Source: Macrobrachium rosenbergii
Lineage: Eukaryota; Arthropoda; Malacostraca; Decapoda; Palaemonidae
Direction: 5' to 3'
Assembly (NCBI RefSeq): GCF_040412425.1
Contig: NC_089768.1
Location: forward strand, 1,963,501 to 2,027,500
Length of the DNA stretch: 64,000 nt
The first letter of the stretch is position 1; each line of letters opens with the position of its first letter. The position numbers were made by a program, and so were the translations under genes. Below the pieces are notes generated by a model that was not told the origin of the DNA, searched no databases, and saw only the letters and a program-made list of their open reading frames with translations. This document shows, piece after piece, positions 41,055 through 55,773 of the stretch.

Positions 41055-42255
41055 CTTGCAGAGTGTGGCCTACAATGTGATTGCAATGTGACTTCTGATT
41101 TTTACTCAAGTTCTAACAGCATCTAACTAGGGGCCACACTTGTAAAAAAAAGAGTTAAAAGCTACTTTAAAGGGTAATTTTAATGGAGGTTAAGGGAAAA
41201 TCAAGGACTGACTTAATAAAATATAATTACACAAATCAGCAGAAATATACACAGGGGCGCAATCACTAGCTCCGTGGCACTGTAACTACATTAATTCACA
41301 AAGCAAATAGTTACACTACCAAATCAATGCAAGATAAGTTTTTCTAGAATATCTTAAGATTAACAGGATCCTACATGAAGGATAACCACAATGGATTTAA
41401 GAATCTCGAAACTTAGATGTAGGTTAACAGAACCTTATAATAAAGTTAATCATAATGGATTTAAGAACCTCTAAGATTAGGTTAAGATTAAATAGAATCG
41501 TGTAACATAGGGTCACAAATATATCTCCAGATGTAAAATCTTGAAGGGATCTTCTCACAGGGGAAGATGGGGAGAAGCCACCGTGGATAACAGTTGCTAC
41601 ACAGCTTCACAATCGCCCATTCTCCAATAAAATGCACTGTCACTCAATTTCAAAACAATTAACACATTCAGTTTGGGAATGCTGAAGGCTGAGAGGGGGA
41701 TCACTCAAAGAACAAATAAAATGCAAACTGCTTAACACTTCTGAGTTACGTTACACAAGTAAATACACCGCTTCATGTAGACTGAAGGAGGTTGCAAGGC
41801 GGGTGAATATGAGGGTAGTAAAAAATATAGTTAAAGAAATGTGTGTCGAACAACTCCAATTTCCACTTTACCTTTGTCTTGTAGACGAGATGTCTTGATG
41901 TTGAAGCCAGATTTTCTCCTGCCCCAATTGCCTTTGTTCAAGCGATGTTGACCGTTAAAAATCTCTCCCCTCAGATTGGCATCCTGTTTCTCGTTTGAGA
42001 TGTTGGTACCCTGGAAGATGGAAAGGGGCGAGCACACAAAGAGAGTACAATGGGAACACAAAAGAGAGACATTAAGGCCGAATGCGTTGAGACTTCTACA
42101 TGTGGTGTCAGCCGTGGTAAATTGCTAATGGGCTAGGGAGCGCCTATCCGATGCTAATTGTGTGGTCCTAGTGACCAACACATATTCACTGTACGTGATG
42201 TTTAAATAAAAATCATGGGGCTTGCCCGTGCATTGCAATTAATAAATGCACGTGA

Positions 42256-42263
<8 letters not shown>
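41053..42263. other. Unassigned sequence
   Basis: It contains a loose local duplication (AACAGGATCCTACATGAAGG / AACAGAACCTTATAATAAAG, near 41,358 and 41,427). No gene recognised. Confidence 0.45.
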
Positions 42264-42620
<357 letters not shown>

Positions 42621-43019
42621 AACATCTGCCGTTTTCAATTTCTAACCCCGGGGGTGGCCTCCCCGTTGATCTCCTGCCCTAATCTCCGGTCACCTTGATC
42701 TCCGTGACGGTATGCTTAATCCTTCGTTCGGAATGACCCCTTTGCTGTCAGTCTTTTTGCTTATGCTCTTCTTGAAATTCTAATAAATGACACCATAAGT
42801 AACCTTATCCTCAAAATTGTTTCCAACGTTGCCTTCCATCGTCTTTTCATTAAAGTTGATGAGGGTGTTCTCTACGATGACCCTCGATCTTTTGGTCTTG
42901 TTGTTTTATATAAAATCTGTATTTTTCTAGCCAATGCAATGCTATGATTGTAATTTCAGCAGTGTGAATTAAGTTAAAGAATCTGAAATCTAAACCATCC
43001 TGTCTTATTGGAGCCTATT

Positions 43020-46254
<3,235 letters not shown>

Positions 46255-46440
46255 TGAGGTAGTCGTGGTCAGGTCGGCAACATGATCTCTTTCTGATATT
46301 CGGGATGCATGTTCGAATCCTGCTGCAGACTTCAGAATTACTTCATATTCTTGAATTTGGATCTAAGGCTTTGTAGTGACAAACATATCCAAAAAAAGTG
46401 TGAAGAAATCGAGAAGTTAAGAGGGTTTTGTGATTATAAA
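46255..46440 (+). mobile_element. tRNA-derived SINE (decayed)
   Basis: A tRNA-like head has an A box GTGGTCAGGTCGG (46,265-46,277) and a B box TGTTCGAATCC (46,310-46,320). An AT-rich body contains AGTGACAAACATATCC. No clear tail or target-site duplication. Confidence 0.55.
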
Positions 46441-46865
46441 AGCTATATACACATCTGGTGTACATACAAGATCTTTACTTATTGGTTTTGTCAGTTAAAT
46501 CCCTTGTTCTTTTGATTTGCATTTTTAAAACTATTGAAACTTGATAAATTTATTTTAAAAAAACGTTTTACCTGATTATATTAATATCTAAATCGACTTC
46601 CTTGAGACATAATTACAGAAGTTTAAGGAGATTGTTAAGCAGGTTCATACCAGGGTAAGTACAGTGAGTCAGTCACGAGCCCACTCAGTGAAGTTAAGGT
46701 TAAAGATGGGATTCCATTGCAAAAAGTGAAATTCGTAAGGTCATTCCCAGGAATCTGGGCTATAAAAACCAAACCAAAGTGCTGCAGTTGTCTATAATTT
46801 ACAGCTTTTCATTTTAAATATGCCTTCTTGTGAAAAATATTCTCACTATAAAATATGTCTTGAGC

Positions 46866-47640
46866 TATAGCTAACAAACCTCCTCGAGCCCTCTGCTTCG
46901 TCAAATGGTATGAGACTGAGTATGAATTAATGGAGTCAGGTTATGACAAAGATATTGGGAATAGGACCTTTGAGCAAACGGCATCCAGTTGTAAAGTAAG
47001 TTGTAAAAGGTTGGAGATATTTATAAAGAAAATAAAAAATACACTTAAATTGGAAACAGATAAAAAATGCAATGACCCTAATGAACAATTTGCTTAAGAA
47101 AATGATAAACTAGTAACCAAAGAGAAACCATCTGATGGGCCAAATAATAAACTGCTGGAGGGATTAAAATATGCACATGAAAGAATACAGGATAAAATTA
47201 CGGCCAGTTCCTGTAGTTTAAGGAATGCATTACCATTACTTTGTGGACAGGAGTAATTGCAAAATGCACACGAAAGAATACAGGCTAAAATTACGCCCAG
47301 TTCCCGTAGTGTAAGGAATGGATTATTATTACTGTGTGGAAAAGAGCAATTGCAAAATGCACACGAAAGAATGCAGGCTAAAACTACAGCCATTTCCTGC
47401 AGTGTAAGGAATGGATTACCATTACTGTGTGGAAAAGAGTAATTACAAAATGCACACTAAAGAATACAGGTTAACATTATGGCCAGTTCCTGCAGTGTAA
47501 GGAATGGATTACCATTACTGTGGGGACAAGAGTATTTGCAAAATACCCACGAAAGAATACAGGCTAAAATTACGGCCAGTTCCTGCAATGTAAGGAATGG
47601 ATTACCATTGCTGTGACGGCAAGAGTAATTGCAAAAACAA
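46866..47640 (+). pseudogene. Decayed coding region with 31-residue repeats
   Basis: One plus frame stays almost open from about 46,868 to 47,640. An N-terminal part of about 75 residues (including ALCFVKWYETEYELMESGYD and a Lys-rich segment) ends at a TAA near 47,096. A linker (NDKLVTKEKPSDGPNNKLLEG) follows, then five repeats of 31 residues based on LQNAHERIQAKI-SSCSVRNGLPLLCGKEQ. The stops inside repeats are single-base changes of recognisable codons (CAA to TAA at two repeat joins, GAA to TAA in the fourth). The 93-bp period is exactly 31 codons. I do not recognise the protein. The repeats are Cys-bearing and probably partly helical. Confidence 0.55.
47168..47632 (+). repeat. 93-bp tandem repeat, 5 units
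   Basis: AAAATGCACACGAAAGAATA anchors recur at 47,261, 47,354, 47,447 and 47,540 (a diverged copy at 47,168), giving an exact 93-bp period with about 5-10% divergence by eye. Confidence 0.96.
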
Positions 47641-49431
47641 TATTTAGGAAGAAAGTTTTACAGACACTGATCAGCATAAGTATTTGTTTTAGGAAATGTG
47701 CTGCAATTTGTCAAAAGCTCCTGCCTGTAATTTAGCATCGAATACAACAGAGGATCAAATATATCGATTCCAAACCTAACATTCGTCGAATTTACCATTA
47801 TGCTTCTGATCGTCCACAATTCCGCATCTTATCAAGGTAAAATCTGCTATTTAAAATGGACTGTAACATAGCGAACTTTCACACCAACCATGAACAAAAC
47901 ATAATGAGGTCAAATTTGTATGTCCATCCGACGGATCTGTTTCAAAGGGATTTTGAGTGAAGAATAAGGCATCGATGCACCCAGCATTCAAGATCAAGAA
48001 TACATTGCCAACGCGCATCTCTTGAATACCGAATGAGAGACGAGAAAGCCTTGGAAGAGGGCGATATTTATTTTTCTTCTCTGTCCATTCTCTCCATTGA
48101 CCGAGTTTTGGAGGCTTCCTTTGTGCCTTTCTGTTGTGACAATAATGCGAGATATTGAAGATGTCAGGAATGTAGCTCATGGGGTTGTATGTACACAACT
48201 TCAAAGGTTAGAAACAACGATATTTGTGACATACCGTAGAACTCGTCGAATTTCTTCTATGCTGCAAGACGATTATATTCGCCAATTAGAGTTGAAAGCT
48301 CTGAGGTGAAGAGGCCATTGTGTAAGAAACTAATATTCGTGTGTTTTGTTTTCAGAGTCATTTTGCGTCGAAGGGGAAAGAACTCCTGGGTCTACATTTA
48401 ATATGTATTCGTTCATGTTGTGATTTATCGAGGAAATAGAAATTATTATTGCCACTATAACTAAAGAGGTTTGTGGACGAGACGAGAAAGTAGTGATTTG
48501 GTCAGTCATGGCAAAAGAAATGAACCTAGTCTGATATATTTGTGTGTGAAATATTTCACTCTTCGGTGAGGGAAAGTTAAAGAAAAATTAGTTTTCACGG
48601 GGACCTTCTGAAAGCTGGTCTAAAGAAGTTCATATTGCTAGGGTGAACGTTCAAGAAAGTATCGAGCTTTTTTTAACATGCCTAGCCATGGTATTCGCTC
48701 GTTTACAGCACAGTGGCCAGATTAAAGCCTGCTTCAAATATGTTCCCAGTGAAAATATGGGAAAGTGTTGGATTACTGATCTCAATAAAATTATCAGTAT
48801 GAATAAGTAAGATGGTTTTTCACGAGGAGAATGAGAAACAATGTATCGAAGTAGACAACACGAATCAGCAGATAGACGAGTGAGCAAGACAGGCAGACAG
48901 AAAAGATTTACCGGTGGTAAAAGAGGTGCAAAACAGAAATGAAAAAAATACCATTACAAAATCCTTTCGAAAGTTTTCTTTTTCAGCAAGATCATGTTGC
49001 TTCATTAAAGTGAATGCTAATGAATGCATATTATCAAGGTTAAGACAGAATATGGCCATACCTGCAGTTCGATTGCAAAGAAGTGTTGCGAAAGAAAGGG
49101 GAAAAGAAGCAGCACAAGTAAGAAGAGGAATCCTGAACTAGTGGATATCGCAGAGAAAGAACTCAGATGACCGGATGGATCCAACCAAAGACGTGACTTG
49201 GATCTTCAGCAGTCATTCCACTTCAAAATGATGACTGTCTCTTTATCTTTATAAGGTTCGCTGCCTTTTCTGCAATGAAAAAACGAACTTATATTATACA
49301 CTGACATTTTAATTTCAAATATAAATAACAAGAAAAAATAAAAAAAAAAGGACAGCAGTGTAATGTAATTCATTCTCAAAACGTTCGAAATTATGTTATT
49401 TCCTAAAATGTGCTTATATATACATATACAA

Positions 49432-49432
<1 letters not shown>
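47641..49432. other. Unassigned sequence
   Basis: Opposing frames at 47,851-48,204 and 48,097-48,309 have no domain. No repeats recognised. Confidence 0.45.
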
Positions 49433-49492
<60 letters not shown>

Positions 49493-49507
49493 CATACATA
49501 CATACAT

Positions 49508-49571
<64 letters not shown>
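49433..49571. repeat. (CA)n(TA)n plus CATACA array
   Basis: CA, TA, CATA, CA and TA blocks in succession. Confidence 0.97.
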
Positions 49572-49572
<1 letters not shown>

Positions 49573-49599
49573 GTCAACATTTATAATTTATATATGTAT

Positions 49600-49747
<148 letters not shown>

Positions 49748-49764
49748 TTTTATCACATCACCGT

Positions 49765-49991
49765 GATTTATGTACAGTCATCACGCTACAAATGCCGTTT
49801 AATATCCATTTCACGCTACTTCAGGAATATCACCGAAGGGGAATTATAAGTCATAAATGGATTGGTAAGTGGTTTGACCGTCGCGTTTGAGACACTTCGG
49901 TACCAACCCATTTATCACTTATAATTTCCCTTCAATGATATTCCCGAATTGGCGTGAATTGGATCTCAAACGACATTTGTAGCTTAATGAT

Positions 49992-49993
<2 letters not shown>
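49765..49993. repeat. Imperfect palindrome between TA arrays
   Basis: The left arm (from CAGTCATCACGCTACAAATG to GGATTGGTAAGTGG) pairs with the right arm (from CCAACCCATTTATCACTTAT to TTTGTAGCTTAATGATT). Arms are about 90-95 bp at roughly 80-85% complementarity, with a loop near 49,865-49,905. TA arrays lie immediately outside both arms. Confidence 0.82.

Positions 49994-49994
<1 letters not shown>

Positions 49995-50067
<73 letters not shown>
49995..50067. repeat. (TA)n microsatellite
   Basis: About 36 TA units. Confidence 0.98.
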
Positions 50068-50072
<5 letters not shown>

Positions 50073-50418
50073 ATATTCACTGTTCGACCTCTCTGCCTTG
50101 TTCGAAATAGAATAAAATTAATTCAAACATTAGAGCTGGGAAGAATAGATGCCTCTCGCAAGAGACACGGGAGCAGGAAGTAACTGTGTTGTTTGGAACA
50201 GACACTAACCGTCAAAGAGTGTAAGACTTTTAGTCAGAGGAATATAAGACAGGATAGGTTTTGCTAGGACAACCCTTAGATATACTGTGCCTTAAGCTCA
50301 ATTTTCTATGACCTTTGTACTGGCGCATCTTTTGTCCTTTCAGGTCAGAACCTGGGCAATATAAATCAAAGTAAGTAATAATTAAACTCATCAGCCAAAG
50401 GACCCACGTAAAAATATA
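50068..50418. other. Unassigned sequence
   Basis: No feature recognised. Confidence 0.5.
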
Positions 50419-50437
50419 TCTGTATATATATATACAC

Positions 50438-50501
<64 letters not shown>
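50419..50501. repeat. (TA)n microsatellite
   Basis: TATACA start and then pure TA. It directly precedes the Penelope-like element terminus. Confidence 0.97.
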
Positions 50502-50504
<3 letters not shown>

Positions 50505-51505
50505 AATAAAGGCAAATGCCACGAAGGAAAATTGAAATAACGGAGTGTTGCTAGGCCTTTCGACACACGGTCCTTTACTGGCAGACTGATGAAAATGATA
50601 AAAGTAAGGTTCCAACCTCCTTGGTTGCAAGAAAGCTGATAGATTTGTTAGTTTTGATGTTTGTTCTCTTTCTAGTAAAGTCCCCATAGATTCTGTTCAA
50701 GAGTATCTTAGTATCGAACTAATCCATCATGAATTAACTCTACCTATAAGTCATATTATTTCACTCACTAGGTTGTGCATTTGTGATTGTAAGTTTATAT
50801 TCAATGGTGGATTCTACCAACAAATATTTGGTATGGCAATAGGCAACCCTTTATCCCCACTCTTCTCAAACTTGTATGTGGAATTTAAAAAAATTGATAT
50901 TTGCCTAATATCATTTATACTCCTTTAAAGTGGTATAAATATGTTGACGATATTTTAGCTGCTGTGCCTGCTGGTATTGATGTAAATAAATTACCCTCCA
51001 TTAAATTTACTTTAGAATTAGAAAAAGACAAATGCCTCCCTTTCTTAGATGTTTTGATACACAGAGAACCATTTCAATGCAATTTCATTATTTATAGGAA
51101 ACCAGCCAACAGCTTAACTTATGTCCATTTTTATTAATATCAAAATATCCATTTTTCCTTCTATGTTTTTACTAGCATTGCGCATTTCAGTCCCCAGTAT
51201 TTGGATCAAGAAATTGAACGCATACGAGAAAACTGAGACGTTTATGTTACCTTTCGCATATCCTAGATATTTTCTGCAATAAAGCCCACAAATATTTTAT
51301 AGTGAAAGTAACGTGGAAAAAGAAACCCTTAAGAACTTTCTTAGCCTGCCTTATTTTAGTGGGTTTGAAACCATAAAATCGTTGTTAAAATCTTTTAATG
51401 TCAACCTGGTTTTATCCTATAATAACACACTAAAAGGTATGTTAATAAAAAAAAATCATTTATTTCAGTGTCATACTAAAACTACCCATTTTCTACGATA
51501 AGAGC
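50505..51505 (+). mobile_element. Penelope-like element fragment (terminal repeat plus RT)
   Basis: A terminus of about 140 bp (ATAAAGGCAAATGCCACGAAGG ... CCTTTCGACACACGGTCC ... CTGATGAAAATG) is joined directly to an RT coding region truncated at its 5' end, as in the element at 29.6-31.1 kb. The 3' part after about 51,500 (GIY-YIG domain and second terminal repeat) is missing. On the minus strand the terminus contains GGACCGTGTGTCGAAAGGCC, again a stem followed by GAAA. Confidence 0.78.
50655..51500 (+). pseudogene. Penelope-like reverse transcriptase (frameshifted)
   Basis: Frame 1 (50,658-50,929) holds motif A SFDVCSL with its catalytic Asp, and motif B FGMAIGNPLSPLFSNLYVEF. It stops at about 50,927. 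Frame 2 (50,901-51,137, 78 residues) holds motif C YVDD at residues 14-17, then KFTLELEKDKCLPFLDVLIH and IYRKPA. A third piece (51,313-51,501) holds the thumb-like LPYFSGFETIKSLLKSFNVNLV segment. All catalytic residues are present but split over at least three frames, so it is a pseudogene. Motif spelling and order are those of Penelope-like elements rather than LINEs or LTR elements. Confidence 0.85.
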
Positions 51506-52788
<1,283 letters not shown>

Positions 52789-52849
52789 ATCTTTTACTGT
52801 AATACAACAGTATATGAAGATAAAAAAGGCCCATAAAACACTATTTGAA

Positions 52850-53048
52850 CGTTGCAGCCATATGTTTCAAGCACTTCCTTCTGTGTCCCTGTTCACTGGT
52901 AAAATATGGGGAGATGATGTGTTACAAGAGTATATATACTGCCACACCTACATATGCCTTGTATGTATACTCTTGTAACACATCATGTGTCCTTATTTTA
53001 CCAGTGAACAGGGGACAGAAGGAAGTGCTCAAAATATATGGTAGCAAC
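52850..53048. repeat. Palindrome with arms of about 95 bp
   Basis: Left-arm blocks GCACTTCCTTCTGTGTCCC, GTTCACTGGTAAAATA and GATGTGTTACAAGAGTATA are mirrored by TATACTCTTGTAACACATC, TATTTTACCAGTGAAC and GGGACAGAAGGAAGTGC. The centre is near 52,952. On the minus strand the left arm contains AAGTGCTTGAAACATATGG, a GAAAC box as in the other palindromes. The flanks are (TG)n on the left and (CA)n on the right. Confidence 0.9.
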
Positions 53049-53081
53049 ATTCAAAGTTTTATGGACCTTTTTATCTTTACA

Positions 53082-53111
53082 CACGCACACACACACACAC
53101 ACACACACATA
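53082..53111. repeat. (CA)n tract flanking the LTR element
   Basis: About 14 CA units and CATA, immediately left of the LTR. The TA half of a typical (CA)n(TA)n compound repeat lies on the other side of the element, at 61,189. Confidence 0.93.
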
Positions 53112-54311
53112 TTTTTATATGTTTCCTGGTGCAGGTGGTTCTTATGACTCCACATTTATTACTTTACTCTAAAATGGCCTTGCAAGATAACCAGGACATA
53201 TAAAAACACAAACTAAAATGAATGGTACAAGGAGCGGAGGGCTCTTTCTCAAAGGGAAGTGCGTGAAACACGTAGATACAAAAATCAGTATATTCTCATA
53301 ACACACAAGATCAAAGGGAAAATGAACTGAAACATGTTAAATTGCTGCTGCAGAAGTCCTCCCGAAGGTGGGGGGGGGAGGTTGGGAATGCCAGGAACAC
53401 GGACCAAGGAGAATTCTGCTATGATCGTCCTTCTGAAACGATATGAGGACCCAGGTTACAAATCTAATGCTAGAATTTGAGGAATGAATTACTTGGGTGT
53501 GCGCTGAGGGCGCCAAGGACTTCCCCGAGGCATTACTTGTGACTCAGAGCAAGGAGGCAGTGAACACGTGGGCCGGGATTGAACCAAGAAGCATCAGGGA
53601 ATACCAAGTTATAGGCCCAAAAGTTTAATAAATGCACAAGGGCGAAGTAATGTGACTAAGCAACTCGTTCTAGGTACTTTACCACATTGTAGAGGCTTAA
53701 GGCTGACGTCGGCGTCCAGCGGCGTCTTCTGCCAGGGTCCACGTGTGTGCGTCGACAAAGGGCCTCCCTCACCAAGGAACTGCTTTCAAGTCGTAGGTTG
53801 GGGGCGGAAAAGGGCGCCCTTGTGATGATGAAAGGCCGCAGTTGAGTTTCCGCTCGCTTTGGGACTTGCAAATCCCCACTTGCAATCTTTGATGGCCACG
53901 TGAGTGGGGGTACGGAGCAAAGGGCAGTTAACTTCCATGTGGCGACGAGGGAAAGAAGGGCGGGGGGCGAGGTCTGCACTCGTGAAATCTCGGCTTAAAC
54001 TCGCAGCAGTGTGTGAGGACCGAGCTTCTTGCGCCCTGACCTTTATTGCTTCTGGACGGGGGGGCGATGTCCTGACCAAAGAAAACAACTGACGCTCCTG
54101 TACCAAAGAAAACGGCGCAAGCCAGTTTACTGCCCGAGGTGAGGATTAAATCTTTTGAGCGTCTCTTATAACCCAATTCCACTGGTTGAAACTACCCCGA
54201 ACCAGAATCTACTACCTCTCACAGGTTCAAAATAGACAGAGGCCTATCTATCGGCCGAGCAAAGCAGAAAGGCGGGCGCTTTCATAGCGTATTTTGGCGC
54301 TAATCTTTACA
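53112..54311 (-). repeat. LTR, 3' copy (left on plus strand)
   Basis: On the plus strand the matching segment starts TTTTTATATGTTTCCTGG and ends TAATCTTTACA. On the minus strand it begins TGTAAAGATT, the usual TG start. The exact other end is ambiguous by 8 bases (TTTTTATA is shared by both copies ahead of TG). A TATA-like TTATAAG lies at 54,165-54,174 and an AATAAA at 53,155-53,160, both on the minus strand. The frames of 62-107 codons inside it are not genes. Confidence 0.93.
53155..53160 (-). promoter_or_regulatory. Putative poly(A) signal AATAAA in the 3' LTR
   Basis: AATAAA on the minus strand about 40 bp before the LTR end, where the R/U5 border of the element would be expected. The same hexamer is in the other LTR. 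Placement is by position only. Confidence 0.45.
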
Positions 54312-55773
54312 GCTCCCCAGGCAAGATGATATTCATACCCTTTAAGCGGGTGCGACTATTGATAACAGCAAAAATGAGCGAAGAAAACGTTCGACTTTAC
54401 TCTATCTTCTGCTTTGCTACAACTGTTACTTTACTTTATTTGCAAAACGCTGCTGCCACACTGATTAATAACAAACTGAAGGTTTACTTTAGGTGCAGAT
54501 TGCAATTTAGGATATACAATAAAAGGTGCCCTTACTTGCAAATTAATTATTGCTGAAATACTTCGCAAGTACTGATTCTACCCATTCTTTACTCGTTTTA
54601 CTTTACTGGGGTAATAAAGGCGCTCAAAAGAAGATAAACAAAGAACACTTCAAAGTTACAAAATAACAATAAAAAAAAAATAAAACCTACAAGACAGGAT
54701 GTAAAAGGAAAACAAATGTAAATCAACCAACTTCTTACTGCTATCCTGGAATTACATGCATGCGATTAGTTGTGCCTTGAAGAGGCGGTATGAGTGGCAA
54801 TACCCCATTGGTTTTAAAGGATATCCCCTTTACCAGAAATTGTAATAACAAAATTCAATTCTCCTTTTCAATCAAAATACAATAATTGTTCACAAGCTCG
54901 ACGAGTAGCTAATTCCTCCAGCCAGCGCTAAAATGGGATGACAGAAGTCTGACCGCAGAGAGGCGAAGAGATTATTCGTGGGTTTTAACTCGCTAACTTA
55001 AACAACGCTAAATTTTTTTTCGTCTGCGGCCTACAACGCGAGTGTAAGTTATAAATAGCTACTCGCTCGAAGTATGAATGGGAGGATAAACAAATGAGGG
55101 GGAACTGGACACGGATAAAGTTCTCCACAAAAATTAACTCAATAAAATTAAAAGAAAACTACACTGAATGACAAGCAAAGGACGTGACTTCTTACTGAGG
55201 GCGGGCCACGCCGTTGGTATTAAAAGGGTAACATTAAAACTCGCAAGGGCAGGAATCTTGTGACTCGCGATTCGTTAACAAAATAGAAGAAAAAGATTAA
55301 ATGAAAAAGTAAATAATATACGCAGAGAACGAAGGATAACAGAGTGAGGTTTTTATTGTTTATTTATTAATCTAACGTCCGTCGCCAATAGACGACGGTC
55401 AGAGCTAACTCTCAGCCCAAGGGCTGGGAAAGGAAACCCAAAGGGCGCGACCCCTTCAGGAAGAGCTGACACGCCTGCCTTGTGCCATGGGACGGGCGTA
55501 AGGGCGTGCCACTTCCCACTCTGTCTCTCTTACTGCTTCAAAGATAAAATGATTAATGCATTTTTAAAGGGGATGATATCCCATATGTTAACTGCCGCTT
55601 GCGGTGGTAATTAAGGGAAAGAGTAAAGGATAGATCGACAGAGAAGGATGAGGGATAGAAATTCCAAAGGAAAGGAAGAAGATAGCGGAAGGCCTTGACA
55701 TCCTCTCCTTGATGAAAGGTGCCAAGATGTTCAAAAGATGAAGAGGTGGCCCTATGCCAAGTTTGCACAGGGG
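54312..55773 (-). other. Noncoding 3' internal region of the LTR element
   Basis: About 1.46 kb between the gag-pro stop and the 3' LTR, with no open frame of note and no RT or integrase motifs. A CCGTCGCCAATAGACGACGG hairpin lies at 55,379-55,398. The polypurine-tract candidate (minus strand CCTGGGGAGC) directly precedes the LTR. Confidence 0.8.

Noticed and set aside
53656..54182. Frames of 84-107 codons in the LTRs (also 60,522-60,985)
   Set aside because: They occur in both LTR copies, overlap on several frames, and contain no retroviral accessory-like features.
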